Shown in pieces: positions 17,008 through 25,702 of a DNA stretch of 64,000 bases. A program made the position numbers and the translations under genes. How positions within the stretch are numbered: the stretch's first letter is position 1; each line of letters begins with the position of its first letter. Source of the stretch: Williamsia soli (GTDB lineage Bacteria > Actinomycetota > Actinomycetes > Mycobacteriales > Mycobacteriaceae); assembly GCF_017377795.1 (NCBI RefSeq), contig NZ_JAFRDR010000014.1, forward strand, positions 1 through 64,000. Direction: 5' to 3'. The notes beneath the pieces were generated by a model. That model had not been told where the DNA came from. It did no database searches and worked only from the letters and a program-made list of their open reading frames with translations.

Positions 17008-18086
17008 GCGAACCCTGTTTCACTTGGAGAATATTGTGGTCCAAGGACGATACCGGAGGCTCCAAATCGATTAGGTCGAAGTATTATAGGCGCCGAGAAT
17101 GACTGGTGGTATATCTCATTGCTTCGAATGTCTGACGCTGTTGTCCGCCCGTGTAATTCGCGGTAAGAGACCACACCATTACCGTGTCGCACAGTCCCAA
17201 TTCGGTAAAGTTCACGGCCAAACGACGCAGCCACATCACCTAAGAGGCTTTCGTGGGAAGCTGCCGCGGTGAAAATGAGTCGATTGTCGCCAGCTAGACC
17301 CATTATCGCTAGGGCGTGCGGTTGAACTCCCATCTCTCTCTCGGCCAGCAGAGCAGAATTAGATAGAGGAACCATAGTCTCGTCGATATCGGCGCTAAGA
17401 CCGAGTGGCCGAACAAGGTCGCGAAGACACTTGTCCAGACCGTCGTTAGCGTCGGTACATGCAGAGACTAACCCGCTTGCGGCTAGTGCTTGACCAAACT
17501 CAAGCTCTGGCCGGTAGTCCACGAAGTCGTCACGGACTAGTATCCACTCGGACTCTGACAGATCCGCCCCCGCGTAGTTCAGTAGCGCCAGTGCTGAATT
17601 CCAGCCACCCGTTGGGCCGCTGATGAAGACTTGATCGCCACTTCGGGCCCCCGCTCGCGTCATCGGCGTGCAGTCGTCAATCGTGCCGATCACTGTGTTG
17701 CTGACGCCGAACTCGCCACGCGACATGTTCGAAGCCTGCAGAAGGTAGCCACCGTGTTCGACGAGTACGTCCTGCACCCCTTGTCCTACAGCATGGAAGT
17801 CAGCGTAATCGAAGGAACCGGGGGCCCTTAAATCGATCTGAACCCCGTGGAACTCAGCGCCAACTGCGGCGAGGTCGCTGATCGCCTCGATCAGCCCTCG
17901 TCGGACGAGGGACCGCACGTCTTCCCCCGGAAAGGCTTGGGTTGCACTGATATAATCGCTTGAGATCGCCAGGTGCCGACTGTTTTTCTGGTCCACGACG
18001 TACGCGTCAACCGGGCCTCGTATGTGTTGCGGGCATCCCTCGAGGACTGCGTTGATCGCCTCTGGCTCGTTCCACGCTGGACTCAC
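17004..18086 (-). CDS. ThiL/PurM-superfamily ATP-dependent enzyme
   Basis: 360 residues from GTG 18086. It resembles thiamine-monophosphate kinase and relatives (PurM, SelD, HypE). Recognisable are SDYIS (43-47), SDLAAVGAEF (70-79, matching the ThiL SDxAAMGG segment), GDQVFISGPTGGW (150-162) and TDANDGLD (211-218, matching DxSDGL). The GGDTTR metal/ATP segment of true ThiL is replaced by QASNMSRG, so it is unlikely to be the housekeeping kinase. First gene of the coupled operon. Predicted: ATP-dependent phosphorylation or activation of a carbonyl, amide or phosphate in a specialised pathway. Confidence 0.78.
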   Translation of the reverse strand: MSPAWNEPEAINAVLEGCPQHIRGPVDAYVVDQKNSRHLAISSDYISATQAFPGEDVRSLVRRGLIEAISDLAAVGAEFHGVQIDLRAPGSFDYADFHAVGQGVQDVLVEHGGYLLQASNMSRGEFGVSNTVIGTIDDCTPMTRAGARSGDQVFISGPTGGWNSALALLNYAGADLSESEWILVRDDFVDYRPELEFGQALAASGLVSACTDANDGLDKCLRDLVRPLGLSADIDETMVPLSNSALLAEREMGVQPHALAIMGLAGDNRLIFTAAASHESLLGDVAASFGRELYRIGTVRHGNGVVSYRELHGRTTASDIRSNEIYHQSFSAPIILRPNRFGASGIVLGPQYSPSETGFA

Positions 18087-18240
18087 TGCGAGGCACTCGA
18101 TTCGAGGTCAGTCCGATTCACTCGCATCGGAACGTTACGTACCCACGCTGGGTGGCCCGCCTGAGACAGCGTTGCTCTCTTCGGTGGGTGCGAAGACCCC
18201 ATCTGCAGCAAACCCCCCATTTTCGCACGCCCCAGCCTTC

Positions 18241-20029
18241 ATAGTTGTCTAACAGAGTGAAGCTCAAAATAGCACCGACTTGCCGCCTGCGCTTGCGGAA
18301 GCTGTAGCAGTCTGAGCATGATCGATAAGACCGAGGGGCCGGGTCCGCGTTGATTGGTTAGTCCAACGATTCGCCGTTCGACTTGGCATGTGAGACAACT
18401 TGAACACTCAGAGCGCCCGCCGTTCATAGACGGCAGTCACTTGCATGGGTTCATCACAGGCCGCCGGTGGTGGCTGGACCGGTTCGACGGTGTGGACGAC
18501 TCTTAAGAGGTGCGGCGGCCGGCCGATCTTCCAACGACTCGGGACCAAGTCCCGTGGTGACATGTAGGAACAGAAAAAGACAACCGGACGAGCGTCGAGC
18601 ATCCCGTTCCGTGGATGAACCGCCGAGGTTTGCCAGGATGATGCGTGGGGGTTAATTCCATCCCGGCGGCGTGTGGTGGGTGTCGGGGTCGCTGGCAGGC
18701 ACGATGTAGGGGGCTGGTTCGTCCATAGGAAAGCAGGTCCGTCCCAGGGCACTTTGCCGTCAGGGTCGAGATCCCAACCATCGCCGACATGTCGTTGCGC
18801 CACATCCCAGCAGCACGCCATTTGGTCGTCGTCGACGCGCGCACCCTGAGTTGAGGTCTGCGATCATGGGGACGAAGGGAACGCCAACCCGAGCACACCC
18901 GCGGCTGGGCGCCTGCGAGCTACCGCTGATGTAGGGATTCGCACAGACCAGCGTTCACGCCGCCGACCAGCGGCCGGACCTGGTCGCCGTATGCCAATAC
19001 CTGTCGTGACACGCATCCGATGGCGGCGTCATGGCCTGCCACCACTGGAGCCGCCACGGCCATCAGCCGCACACGGCCGAGGTGTCGCTCTGATGCACGC
19101 GCTGGCCGACATCACCACCGGACCCGACGGCGACCGAGCTGGCGGCGTCCTATAGTCCCGGCACGCATACGACACCGTCGCTCGGCTGTCGTCGTTGCGG
19201 TATCGTCGAGATGCAGCTGATGCGGCAGGCGTGGTCTTCGAAGGGGCCGACCTCGATGCGGAGGGCTACCTTCTGTGCGTCACACCTCGGCGGACCTGTG
19301 ATCCGAGATGAGCGCTGGCACACCGTCATCGATAGCGATGGGCAGTGGCGTATCGAGGGTGCAGCTCAACCTTGACCACACGCGCCTCCGGTGTGGCCAG
19401 AAGGCGTGCCTACGCAGCAAGTGCATCTAGACCTGCACATGTCAGATCCCCGCCCGGCCCACGAGCAGGCAACGCCGGCGGGCGCGCGACTGCTGTCACG
19501 GTGATTCAGCTCAGGGCCACCAGGTGTACACCGATCCTGCTGGGCACCCCTTCTGCATAGGTTGGGCCATCCGTTACAAACTGAGCTGGCCCACTTCATC
19601 GCCACTGGGGCGAAGTGATGCGATCGGTGACGAGCGACGCCTGTTTTCGCCCGTCCCACAGTAAAGCGACGCGTGTACGTCGCCGCACGGTCAGCGTGCC
19701 CAGCCCCTGGACGCGCTTGTTCTGCGTTCACACCGGCTGTCCGGCAACCAATCAGCGCAGAAGCGAGTACTGCGCGGTGCCCCGCCGGCACGGTAGGAAG
19801 CAGTGTTAGTCGAGTGGGCTGATCATCTGCGCTCACTTGCACCGTGTACGTCAGAGCGACCCGAGACCTAAACAACCTCGTATTGCGGTGGTGAGGGCGT
19901 CGACCGACCTGGGCACCTACAGAGTGGCCAAGAGGCGTCGCGTGACCACATAACACCCATCTAAGACCGGTGGTGTTCGATAGTCACGCGGGTCGCTCTT
20001 CGACGGGCGACTGACGTACGACCGGCGGG
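18241..20029. other. 1.8-kb region without intact genes
   Basis: No intact gene is visible. Many short frames on both strands lack domains. At least one decayed minus-strand gene is recognisable (18652-18905, listed separately). The longest other frame (about 196 codons, 19366-19956 minus) is rich in Arg, Cys and His and does not look coding. The region is best read as decayed accessory DNA between the low-GC operon and the phospholipase D-like gene. Confidence 0.5.
18652..18905 (-). pseudogene. frameshifted remnant of a conserved hypothetical gene
   Basis: In one frame the minus strand reads DDDQMACCWDVAQRHVGDGW, then DLDPDGKVPWDGPAFLW. Continuing in the next frame after one lost base it reads DEPAPYIVPASDPDTHHTPP and ends GWN-stop at 18652. 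The join restores a sensible Asp/Pro-rich protein. Further upstream a third frame offers GVPFVPMIADLNSG, implying a second shift near 18850. I do not recognise the family. The call rests on frame continuity, not on a known domain. Confidence 0.45.
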
Positions 20030-21136
20030 TTAGTGGTTGATGGGTTCGGCCAGTGTGGTTGTGATGCGGTTGATTTCGGTGAGTGCGTATCCGGCAATCT
20101 GCTGTTGTCCTGCTTCGGCTGCGGGGTCGGTTTCTTCGAGGTCGCCGAGCACGATGATGTTCTCGTCGTTCAGGGTCGTCGCTGGTGCGGTGTAGTTGAA
20201 GCTGCCCACGATGGTCAGGCGTTCATCGATGACCATCAGTTTGTGATGGATCTTGCGGACGCCGGTACCAATGGTGTTGCGCGACAGTTCCACTCCCGCC
20301 TCGAGCAGTGGCGCGGTGGCGGCCCACTGTTGTCCGCCTTGTCCGCGGTCGATGACGCCCTGAAGCCGTTGTAGGGCGGGGGCCAGGCGGATCATGGTGT
20401 CGTCGATGCCGGAGGATTGAGCGAAGGTGAACATCGCGAAATCCACGCTGACAGCTGCTTTGAGCATCTGTTTCATGATTTCCATCTCGGGACCGTGCCG
20501 CGGTGCGAACAGCGGTTTGACCCGCACGCCGCCGAGCTTGAATTCGCGGGGCCGTGGTTCGACTCGTTCGTGCAGGTCTCCGAAGGTGCCCGAGCGCATG
20601 CGAGTGAACTCGTCGAGATACTGCCCGGCGGCGCGTTGACCCCGCAGGATCAGAACGTGATTGAGGTTGTTGCCGATCACGCGGCCGGTGGTGGCGGTGT
20701 TCGTGCCGGTGTCGGTGTGGGTGAAGTTCGCCGACCCGGTCAGCACGCCCGCCCCGGGTTGTCCGGCGTCGCGGACGACGAACTTTTGGTGAAAGATCGC
20801 GGGATTGAGGTCGGTGATGACGTCGATGCCGGCGCGCAGCAGCGCGGCGTAGATGGTGCGGTTGTCTTCGTTACCCCCGCCTAGCGCCCAGGGGTCCGCG
20901 GTCGCGGGCTTCTCGATCAGATAGTCGCCTTCTAAGATGATGCGCACGCGCAGTCGGTTGTGGGCGGCGGCGACGATAGCTTCGGCGATAGGCCGCGAGT
21001 CCAGTTCCTGCACCGCTATCGACAGTGAATGCTTGGCGCCGGAGATGAAGTCGCGGATCACAGCATCGATGTCGTCGGGTCCGCCGAGCACGGCAGGTCC
21101 CGTGAATAACTCGATACCGCCGACCTGAACGCCCAT
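20030..21136 (-). CDS. phospholipase D-like protein (two HKD motifs)
   Basis: 368 residues from ATG 21136 (MGVQVGGIELFTGP); the frame is open to 21289, but that extension would overlap the divergent CorA gene and has no family match. Two PLD motifs are visible: HQKFVVRD plus VLTGSANFT (about 116-140) and HHKLMVIDERLTIVGSFNYT (about 294-313). These give the paired HxK catalytic sites of one active centre. Members include phosphodiesterases, nucleases and lipid-cleaving enzymes. No signal peptide or membrane segment is seen, so a cytoplasmic phosphodiesterase is likely; the substrate is unknown. Confidence 0.85.
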   Translation of the reverse strand: MGVQVGGIELFTGPAVLGGPDDIDAVIRDFISGAKHSLSIAVQELDSRPIAEAIVAAAHNRLRVRIILEGDYLIEKPATADPWALGGGNEDNRTIYAALLRAGIDVITDLNPAIFHQKFVVRDAGQPGAGVLTGSANFTHTDTGTNTATTGRVIGNNLNHVLILRGQRAAGQYLDEFTRMRSGTFGDLHERVEPRPREFKLGGVRVKPLFAPRHGPEMEIMKQMLKAAVSVDFAMFTFAQSSGIDDTMIRLAPALQRLQGVIDRGQGGQQWAATAPLLEAGVELSRNTIGTGVRKIHHKLMVIDERLTIVGSFNYTAPATTLNDENIIVLGDLEETDPAAEAGQQQIAGYALTEINRITTTLAEPINH

Positions 21137-21315
21137 CTTCCGCACCCCCGGATGTTCGCCGACGCGTTCGACGCCCACGGTACCTCGCGGGTGATGCGTC
21201 TGAGGGGGCAACAGCCCGAGAAAACGCCTGCGGCCCGCACCACCATCGGGGAGCCGTGCCCCCAGGCGCGGGGCTAGGATGCGAGCCATTAGAGGGCATC
21301 GACGGGGGGTGGGGT

Positions 21316-22329
21316 GTGGCGATCATTGACAATGCCGTGTACGTCGACGGCAAACGAACGAAGAACCCCGAAAGTCTCGACCTGACCTACGAGGTGATGC
21401 GCGAACGCGGCGGCATGGCATGGATTGGGCTTTACCGCCCCGGGCGGGCCGAGATCGATTCCGTAAGAGCTGAATTCAGCTTGCATCATCTGGCGGTCGA
21501 AGATGCGATCGCGGCCCATCAGCGCCCCAAGCTCGAAGGGTATGGCGATCAACTGTTCGTGGTGCTACGCCCGGCGCGGTACATCGAGGCGACCGAGAAA
21601 GTCGAGTTCGGTGAAGTCCACGTCTTCGTGGGCCCGGACTTCGTGGTCACCATTCGCCACGCCGAATCCCCCGACCTCGGGCGCGTGCGCCACCGCCTCG
21701 AGGAGACCCCGGAGTTGCTGGGCCTGGGAACCGACGCCGTGCTCTACGCGATCATCGACCAGGTCATCGACGAATACGAACCGGTCATTGACGGGCTGCA
21801 GACCGATATCGACGAAATCGAAGACCAGCTGTTCACTGGCCAGCCCGACGTTGCGCGCCGCATCTATGACCTGTCGCGGGAGGTGATGGAGTTCCAGCGG
21901 GCGACCGCACCGCTTGTCGTGATGGTCGAAGCCCTGCGCGAAGACGCCAAAGCTGACGGCAACCTCGAACTGCGCCGCAGTTTCCGCGACGTCCTTGATC
22001 ACATCCTGCGCCTCACTGAACGCGCCGACGCGTTCCGGATGACCCTGCAGAACGCGCTGACGGTTCACGCGACGCTGGTCACCCAACAACAAAACGAAGA
22101 GATCCGGGCAATGACCCAGGTCAGCATCGAACAAAACGAGCAAGTCAAGAAAATCTCCGCGTGGGGCGCAATCCTGTTCGCGCCCACCCTGATCGCCGGG
22201 ATCTACGGCATGAACTTCGAGCACATGCCCGAACTACGCCGGCTGGGCGGGTACCCAATGGCGGTGCTGGCGATGGTGACCTCGTCCATCGCGCTCTATG
22301 CCGTGTTCCGCCGCCAACGATGGCTATAA
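21316..22329 (+). CDS. corA: CorA-family magnesium/cobalt transporter
   Basis: 337 residues from GTG 21316 (VAIIDNAVYVDGKRT), the start shared by actinobacterial homologues; an earlier start at 21256 would overlap the divergent gene more. The long charged N-terminal cytoplasmic domain is followed by two C-terminal membrane helices. The first ends in the selectivity motif GMNF (298-301), and the expected loop EHMPELRR comes between helices. CorA forms pentameric Mg2+ channels in the plasma membrane. It is divergent from the phospholipase D-like gene, so both may share a regulatory region of about 180 bases. Confidence 0.9.
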   Translation: MAIIDNAVYVDGKRTKNPESLDLTYEVMRERGGMAWIGLYRPGRAEIDSVRAEFSLHHLAVEDAIAAHQRPKLEGYGDQLFVVLRPARYIEATEKVEFGEVHVFVGPDFVVTIRHAESPDLGRVRHRLEETPELLGLGTDAVLYAIIDQVIDEYEPVIDGLQTDIDEIEDQLFTGQPDVARRIYDLSREVMEFQRATAPLVVMVEALREDAKADGNLELRRSFRDVLDHILRLTERADAFRMTLQNALTVHATLVTQQQNEEIRAMTQVSIEQNEQVKKISAWGAILFAPTLIAGIYGMNFEHMPELRRLGGYPMAVLAMVTSSIALYAVFRRQRWL

Positions 22330-22556
22330 CGAGGACACCTGCCGGGGCTCACACAGTCTGGGACCGGCATCGCCATACCGCTAGTGTGTCGCGGTCACCT
22401 GCGGTGGTGGCGGCGGACCCACCTGTGGCCGGGCGCCGATCGAAGGTTGTGACGCTGAGCCCGGCAGGTCCGAATTACGCGACTATCTGCGGGGGCCCGC
22501 ACCTCGGACGGTGGGCGATCATTCCGTCGCCGTGACCGTTCGTGCAGACTTCGTGC

Positions 22557-23474
22557 ATGAAAGACTCCGCGCTGATCTCGATCGGACTACCGATCGCGTT
22601 GGCCATCATCATGTGCGGTCTGGGCCTGTCCCTGACCCCAGGCGACTTCGCCCGCGTTCTCCGCACGCCGCGAGCCGTGCTGGTTGCCCTGGCCTTGCAG
22701 GTCCTCGTACTGCCCGCTGTCGCGTTCGGACTCGCTGTTGCCTTCGGACTTTCGCCACTGATCGCGGTCGGCATCATGCTGCTCGCAGCCTCCCCCGGAG
22801 GAACCACCGCGAACCTGCTGAGCCACCTCTTCGGCGGCGATGTCGCCCTCAACGTGACACTGACGGCGATCAATTCGGTGCTTGCCGTCGCCACCATCCC
22901 CGTGGTGACCAACCTGGCGATCGACCACTTCGACAGCGACGGCACGCTCGGATTGCAGTTCGCGAAAATCGTGCAGGTCATCGCGATCGTCCTCATACCG
23001 GTGCTGATCGGAATGGCCATTCGACACCTCGCGCCCACGTTCGCCGCCAAGGCAGACAAACCTGTGCGGATCTTTTCGGTCGCGGTCCTGTTCGTGGTCA
23101 CTGTGGGCGCGCTGATCAGCGAACGCGAGAATGCCGCCGACTATGTTCGCCAAGCCGGGGGCGCGGTGACACTGTTCTGCGCCCTGAGCTTGACCATCGG
23201 CTACCTCGGCGCGCGCCTGCTGCGCCTAAATACCCGCCAGGCCATTGCTACGTCGATGGAAGTGGGCGTGCACAACACCACCGTCGCCTTGACCATCGCG
23301 CTCAGTGTCCTCAACAGCATCGACGTCGCCATACCCGTCGCCGTCTACTCCATCGTGATGTACCCCCTGGCCGCCGTCTTTGGCTGGGTAGTCACCCGCA
23401 CCAGCTCTGGCGACGATCTAGGCATGTCCAGTGCGACTGCCGGTCAGGCCGGTGCCGCGGCCCCTCGCCAGTAG
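22557..23474 (+). CDS. bile acid:sodium symporter family (BASS) transporter
   Basis: 305 residues from ATG 22557 (MKDSALISIGLPIALAI); a GTG 15 bases earlier is also possible. About nine to ten hydrophobic helices are present. Family-typical segments include AASPGGTTANLLSHLFGGDVALN (about 75-97) and GVHNTTVALTIALS (about 238-251), the two crossover regions that bind Na+ in BASS proteins. It would import an organic anion with sodium; actinobacterial members may carry pantoate-like or other carboxylates. It follows corA by about 230 bases on the same strand. Confidence 0.87.
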   Translation: MKDSALISIGLPIALAIIMCGLGLSLTPGDFARVLRTPRAVLVALALQVLVLPAVAFGLAVAFGLSPLIAVGIMLLAASPGGTTANLLSHLFGGDVALNVTLTAINSVLAVATIPVVTNLAIDHFDSDGTLGLQFAKIVQVIAIVLIPVLIGMAIRHLAPTFAAKADKPVRIFSVAVLFVVTVGALISERENAADYVRQAGGAVTLFCALSLTIGYLGARLLRLNTRQAIATSMEVGVHNTTVALTIALSVLNSIDVAIPVAVYSIVMYPLAAVFGWVVTRTSSGDDLGMSSATAGQAGAAAPRQ

Positions 23475-23552
23475 AGACCCACAGCACACATAGCCGCCTG
23501 ACGACCCGCTGGTTGTTTGGTGATCTCGGCTCGATGGATGGTGTGGGGAAAG

Positions 23553-24608
23553 ATGGCCGGTGTGAGCGAACTGGCGCAGGTACCCGACGACTACGGCGAG
23601 GTGCTCGAGCAGCTCAAGACGAAAGTTCGTGGCGCTCGGGTGCAGGCCACCCGCACCGTCAACACTCAGCTTTTGGTGTTGTACTGGGATATCGGCCGGG
23701 CGATCCTCGACCGCCAGGACGCCCGCGGCTGGGGTAGCCGGGTCATCGATCGGCTTGCGGCCGATCTGCGGGCAGAGTTCCCCGAGATGCGGGGATTCTC
23801 CCGCAGCAACCTGCACTACATGCGCACCATCGCCGGCACGTGGCCGCGGGAGGCAATTGTCCAACAGCCTGTTGGACAATTGCCGTGGGGGCACCTCACC
23901 GTCCTGATCGACAAGCTCGACGACCACGCTACCCGCAACTGGTACGCCGCCGCTGCGGTCCAGCACGGCTGGTCGCGGGCTGTATTGACGCACCAGATCC
24001 GCAACCACCTCGACCAGCGGGTCGGTGCGGCGCCCACCAACTTCGGCGACCACCTACCGCCCGCGGACTCCGACCTGGCCCATCAATTGGTCCGCGACCC
24101 CTACGTATTTGACTTCCTCGACATCAACGAACGCGTCGCCGAACGCGAACTCGAAGCCGCCCTGATGACCCGGCTGGAGCGGTTTCTCCTCGAACTCGGG
24201 CATGGGTTCGCCTTCGCCGGCCGTCAGTACCACTTCAACGCCGGCGGCGACGACTTCTACATCGACCTGCTGTTCTTCAACTGGATACAGTCCCGGTTCG
24301 TCGTCGTCGAGCTCAAAGTCGGCAGATTCGAACCCGAGTACTTGGGCAAGCTCGGCTTTTACGTGTCCTGGGTCGATGACAACCTCCGCGACCACGACCG
24401 GCACGCCCCGACCATCGGCATCCTGCTCTGCGCCGGCCGCAACGACAAAGTCGTGCGCTACTCCCTCGCCGGCACCACAGCGCCGCTGGCGGTCGCCGAC
24501 TACACCTACGACACCCTGCCCGCCCTCGTTCGCGAGCTGGTGCCCACCGACGATGAACTGGCCTCCGCCGTCGACGAAACCATCACCCATCTCGACGCCG
24601 ACACCTAG
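23553..24608 (+). CDS. DUF1016 / YhcG-type PD-(D/E)xK nuclease-domain protein
   Basis: 351 residues from ATG 23553 (MAGVSELAQVP). The N-terminal DUF1016_N part includes LLVLYWDIGRAI, RGFSRSNLHYMR and QQPVGQLPWGH. The C-terminal nuclease core has FYIDLLFFN (Asp about 238) and VVVELKVG (Glu-x-Lys about 252-254), a complete PD-(D/E)xK set. YhcG-family proteins occur in bacterial chromosomes, plasmids and defence loci; roles in DNA handling are proposed but not settled. It is stand-alone here, between a transporter and decayed or mobile DNA. A perfect 12-bp inverted repeat lies inside the gene (23854-23882). Confidence 0.87.
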   Translation: MAGVSELAQVPDDYGEVLEQLKTKVRGARVQATRTVNTQLLVLYWDIGRAILDRQDARGWGSRVIDRLAADLRAEFPEMRGFSRSNLHYMRTIAGTWPREAIVQQPVGQLPWGHLTVLIDKLDDHATRNWYAAAAVQHGWSRAVLTHQIRNHLDQRVGAAPTNFGDHLPPADSDLAHQLVRDPYVFDFLDINERVAERELEAALMTRLERFLLELGHGFAFAGRQYHFNAGGDDFYIDLLFFNWIQSRFVVVELKVGRFEPEYLGKLGFYVSWVDDNLRDHDRHAPTIGILLCAGRNDKVVRYSLAGTTAPLAVADYTYDTLPALVRELVPTDDELASAVDETITHLDADT

Positions 24609-24842
24609 ACTCACGCGAGCCGGTAGCCCGGCAACTGCCGCGAACGCGCCACCGCCACAGCCCCTTCAATGCCGGAGTGCACGCTCCGACGCTCGCTCCT
24701 CAGGAGAACATGGGCAGGTCGACCTTCATCAGCGGCGACGTGACTGCGTCCCAGGGCCGTGCGCGCAGTAGCCCCCATTGACGGCGACAGCCGCCGAACC
24801 AGTACGAACGGTTCCGCGGCTGTTGCCTCGATGAAGTAGTGG

Positions 24843-25049
24843 TCAGTCGGCGAGCTTGGCGACGGCCTGGGCCCAGAGGAAGTATTTGTTGGTGCCCAGA
24901 TCCCGGACGGTCTTGATGTTGAAGGCGTCCTTGAGGTGCTGGGCATCGCCGGGGCTCACGCCCTGCAGCGCCTCGACAGGGGCGTTGGCGAGATCACTGA
25001 TCGGCTTGGTTTCGTAGGCCTTATCGAACTTGTCGGCAATTCCACCCAT
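24843..25049 (-). CDS. small helix-hairpin-helix-like conserved hypothetical protein
   Basis: 68 residues from ATG 25049 (MGGIADKFDKAYETKPISDL). A strong AGGAGG lies 8 bases upstream of this ATG but only 2 bases from the earlier in-frame ATG at 25055, so 25049 is chosen. The sequence APVEALQGVSPGDAQHLKDA followed by FNIKTVRDLGTNKYFLWAQ looks like a pair of helix-hairpin-helix-type elements. These are often seen in small nucleic-acid-associated proteins. No further function can be given. It is divergent from the interrupted ligase gene. Confidence 0.75.
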   Translation of the reverse strand: MGGIADKFDKAYETKPISDLANAPVEALQGVSPGDAQHLKDAFNIKTVRDLGTNKYFLWAQAVAKLAD

Positions 25050-25383
25050 GAGCATGACCTCCTGTGTACGACTGCGGGAGCCGGGTCCGGCACCCGCGCC
25101 CACCCTACGAGCGCCCCGGCACTCTGGCCACCACGACACCCGACATCGCCCCTATGGCGGCCCTCACCACGGCAGGCACATGGCGGTCGATGCGCAGGAC
25201 GCCATCGCTCACCGCTGATCGGCGACAACGGCCGACCAGCTCCCGCCGTCGCCTGCCGACGCCGGTGGGCCCAACCACCGGCGGTCACACACTGCAGACC
25301 TGGCGGCGGACAGCGCCCGCCTCGTTACCCTTCTGCGCCCGAGGCTGCTGTGCGATCGCACACGAGCCAGGCACACTAGATCC
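25050..25383. other. promoter-containing gap between small gene and ligase remnant
   Basis: No supported gene. The stretch is Pro/Arg-rich in every frame and contains the ribosome-binding site of the small minus-strand gene (AGGAGG near 25058-25063). It also holds the upstream region of the divergent, interrupted DNA ligase gene. Confidence 0.45.
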
Positions 25384-25512
25384 ATGTCGCCTGCCCCGTC
25401 GCCGATGCTCGCCACCCTGGGCACCCCGCCCACAGGTGAGGGGTGGGCCTTCGAAATGAAGTGGGACGGAATCCCACGGGTTCTCGGAATCCTGTCGCGC
25501 ATATGTGTTTAA
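25384..25512 (+). pseudogene. 5' fragment of ATP-dependent DNA ligase, cut by element
   Basis: ATG 25384 opens MSPAPSPMLATLGTPPTGEG followed by WAFEMKWDG, the N-terminus of LigC/LigD-type ATP-dependent ligases. KWDG (residues 26-29) is motif I, whose lysine takes the AMP. After Gly29 (codon ending 25470) the sequence stops resembling a ligase and ends 13 codons later. The expected continuation, QRIVADIDNG and onward, is found 17.5 kb downstream at 42997 in the same orientation. The gene has therefore been split by the mobile element. Confidence 0.85.
25476..25494 (+). repeat. left imperfect terminal inverted repeat of element
   Basis: ACGGGTTCTCGGAATCCTG. Compared with the reverse complement of 42963-42981, the first eight and last five bases are identical and the middle is shifted. 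It starts 5 bases inside the inferred left junction. Confidence 0.45.
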
Positions 25513-25702
25513 CTCGGCGGACGTTGCGCAGTTCTGGTCAATGTGTCCACGGGTTCGGACCGTTTAATGGTGCAAACGGGTCTGCCCGTGGGTCGGCACA
25601 AATGTGAACGCGGCCGGGAGAGGAACGGTTTGACTCTGGTCGCCGGTGACCGACGAGGTTGCTCGTCGCTGCCTCGCACCGACCTGTTCTGGCTGAGGGC
25701 GA

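Noticed and set aside
17004-18086. Housekeeping thiamine-monophosphate kinase ThiL
   Set aside because: Operon partners are unrelated to thiamine and the GGD segment is changed, so a specialised role is more likely.
19366-19956. 196-codon minus-strand frame in the decayed region
   Set aside because: Rich in Arg, Cys and His, with no domain and no start signal; not distinguishable from chance in high-GC DNA.
22511-23737. Long 408-codon plus-strand frame over the symporter gene
   Set aside because: Arg/His/Pro-rich shadow of the BASS transporter; no domain and no ribosome-binding site.
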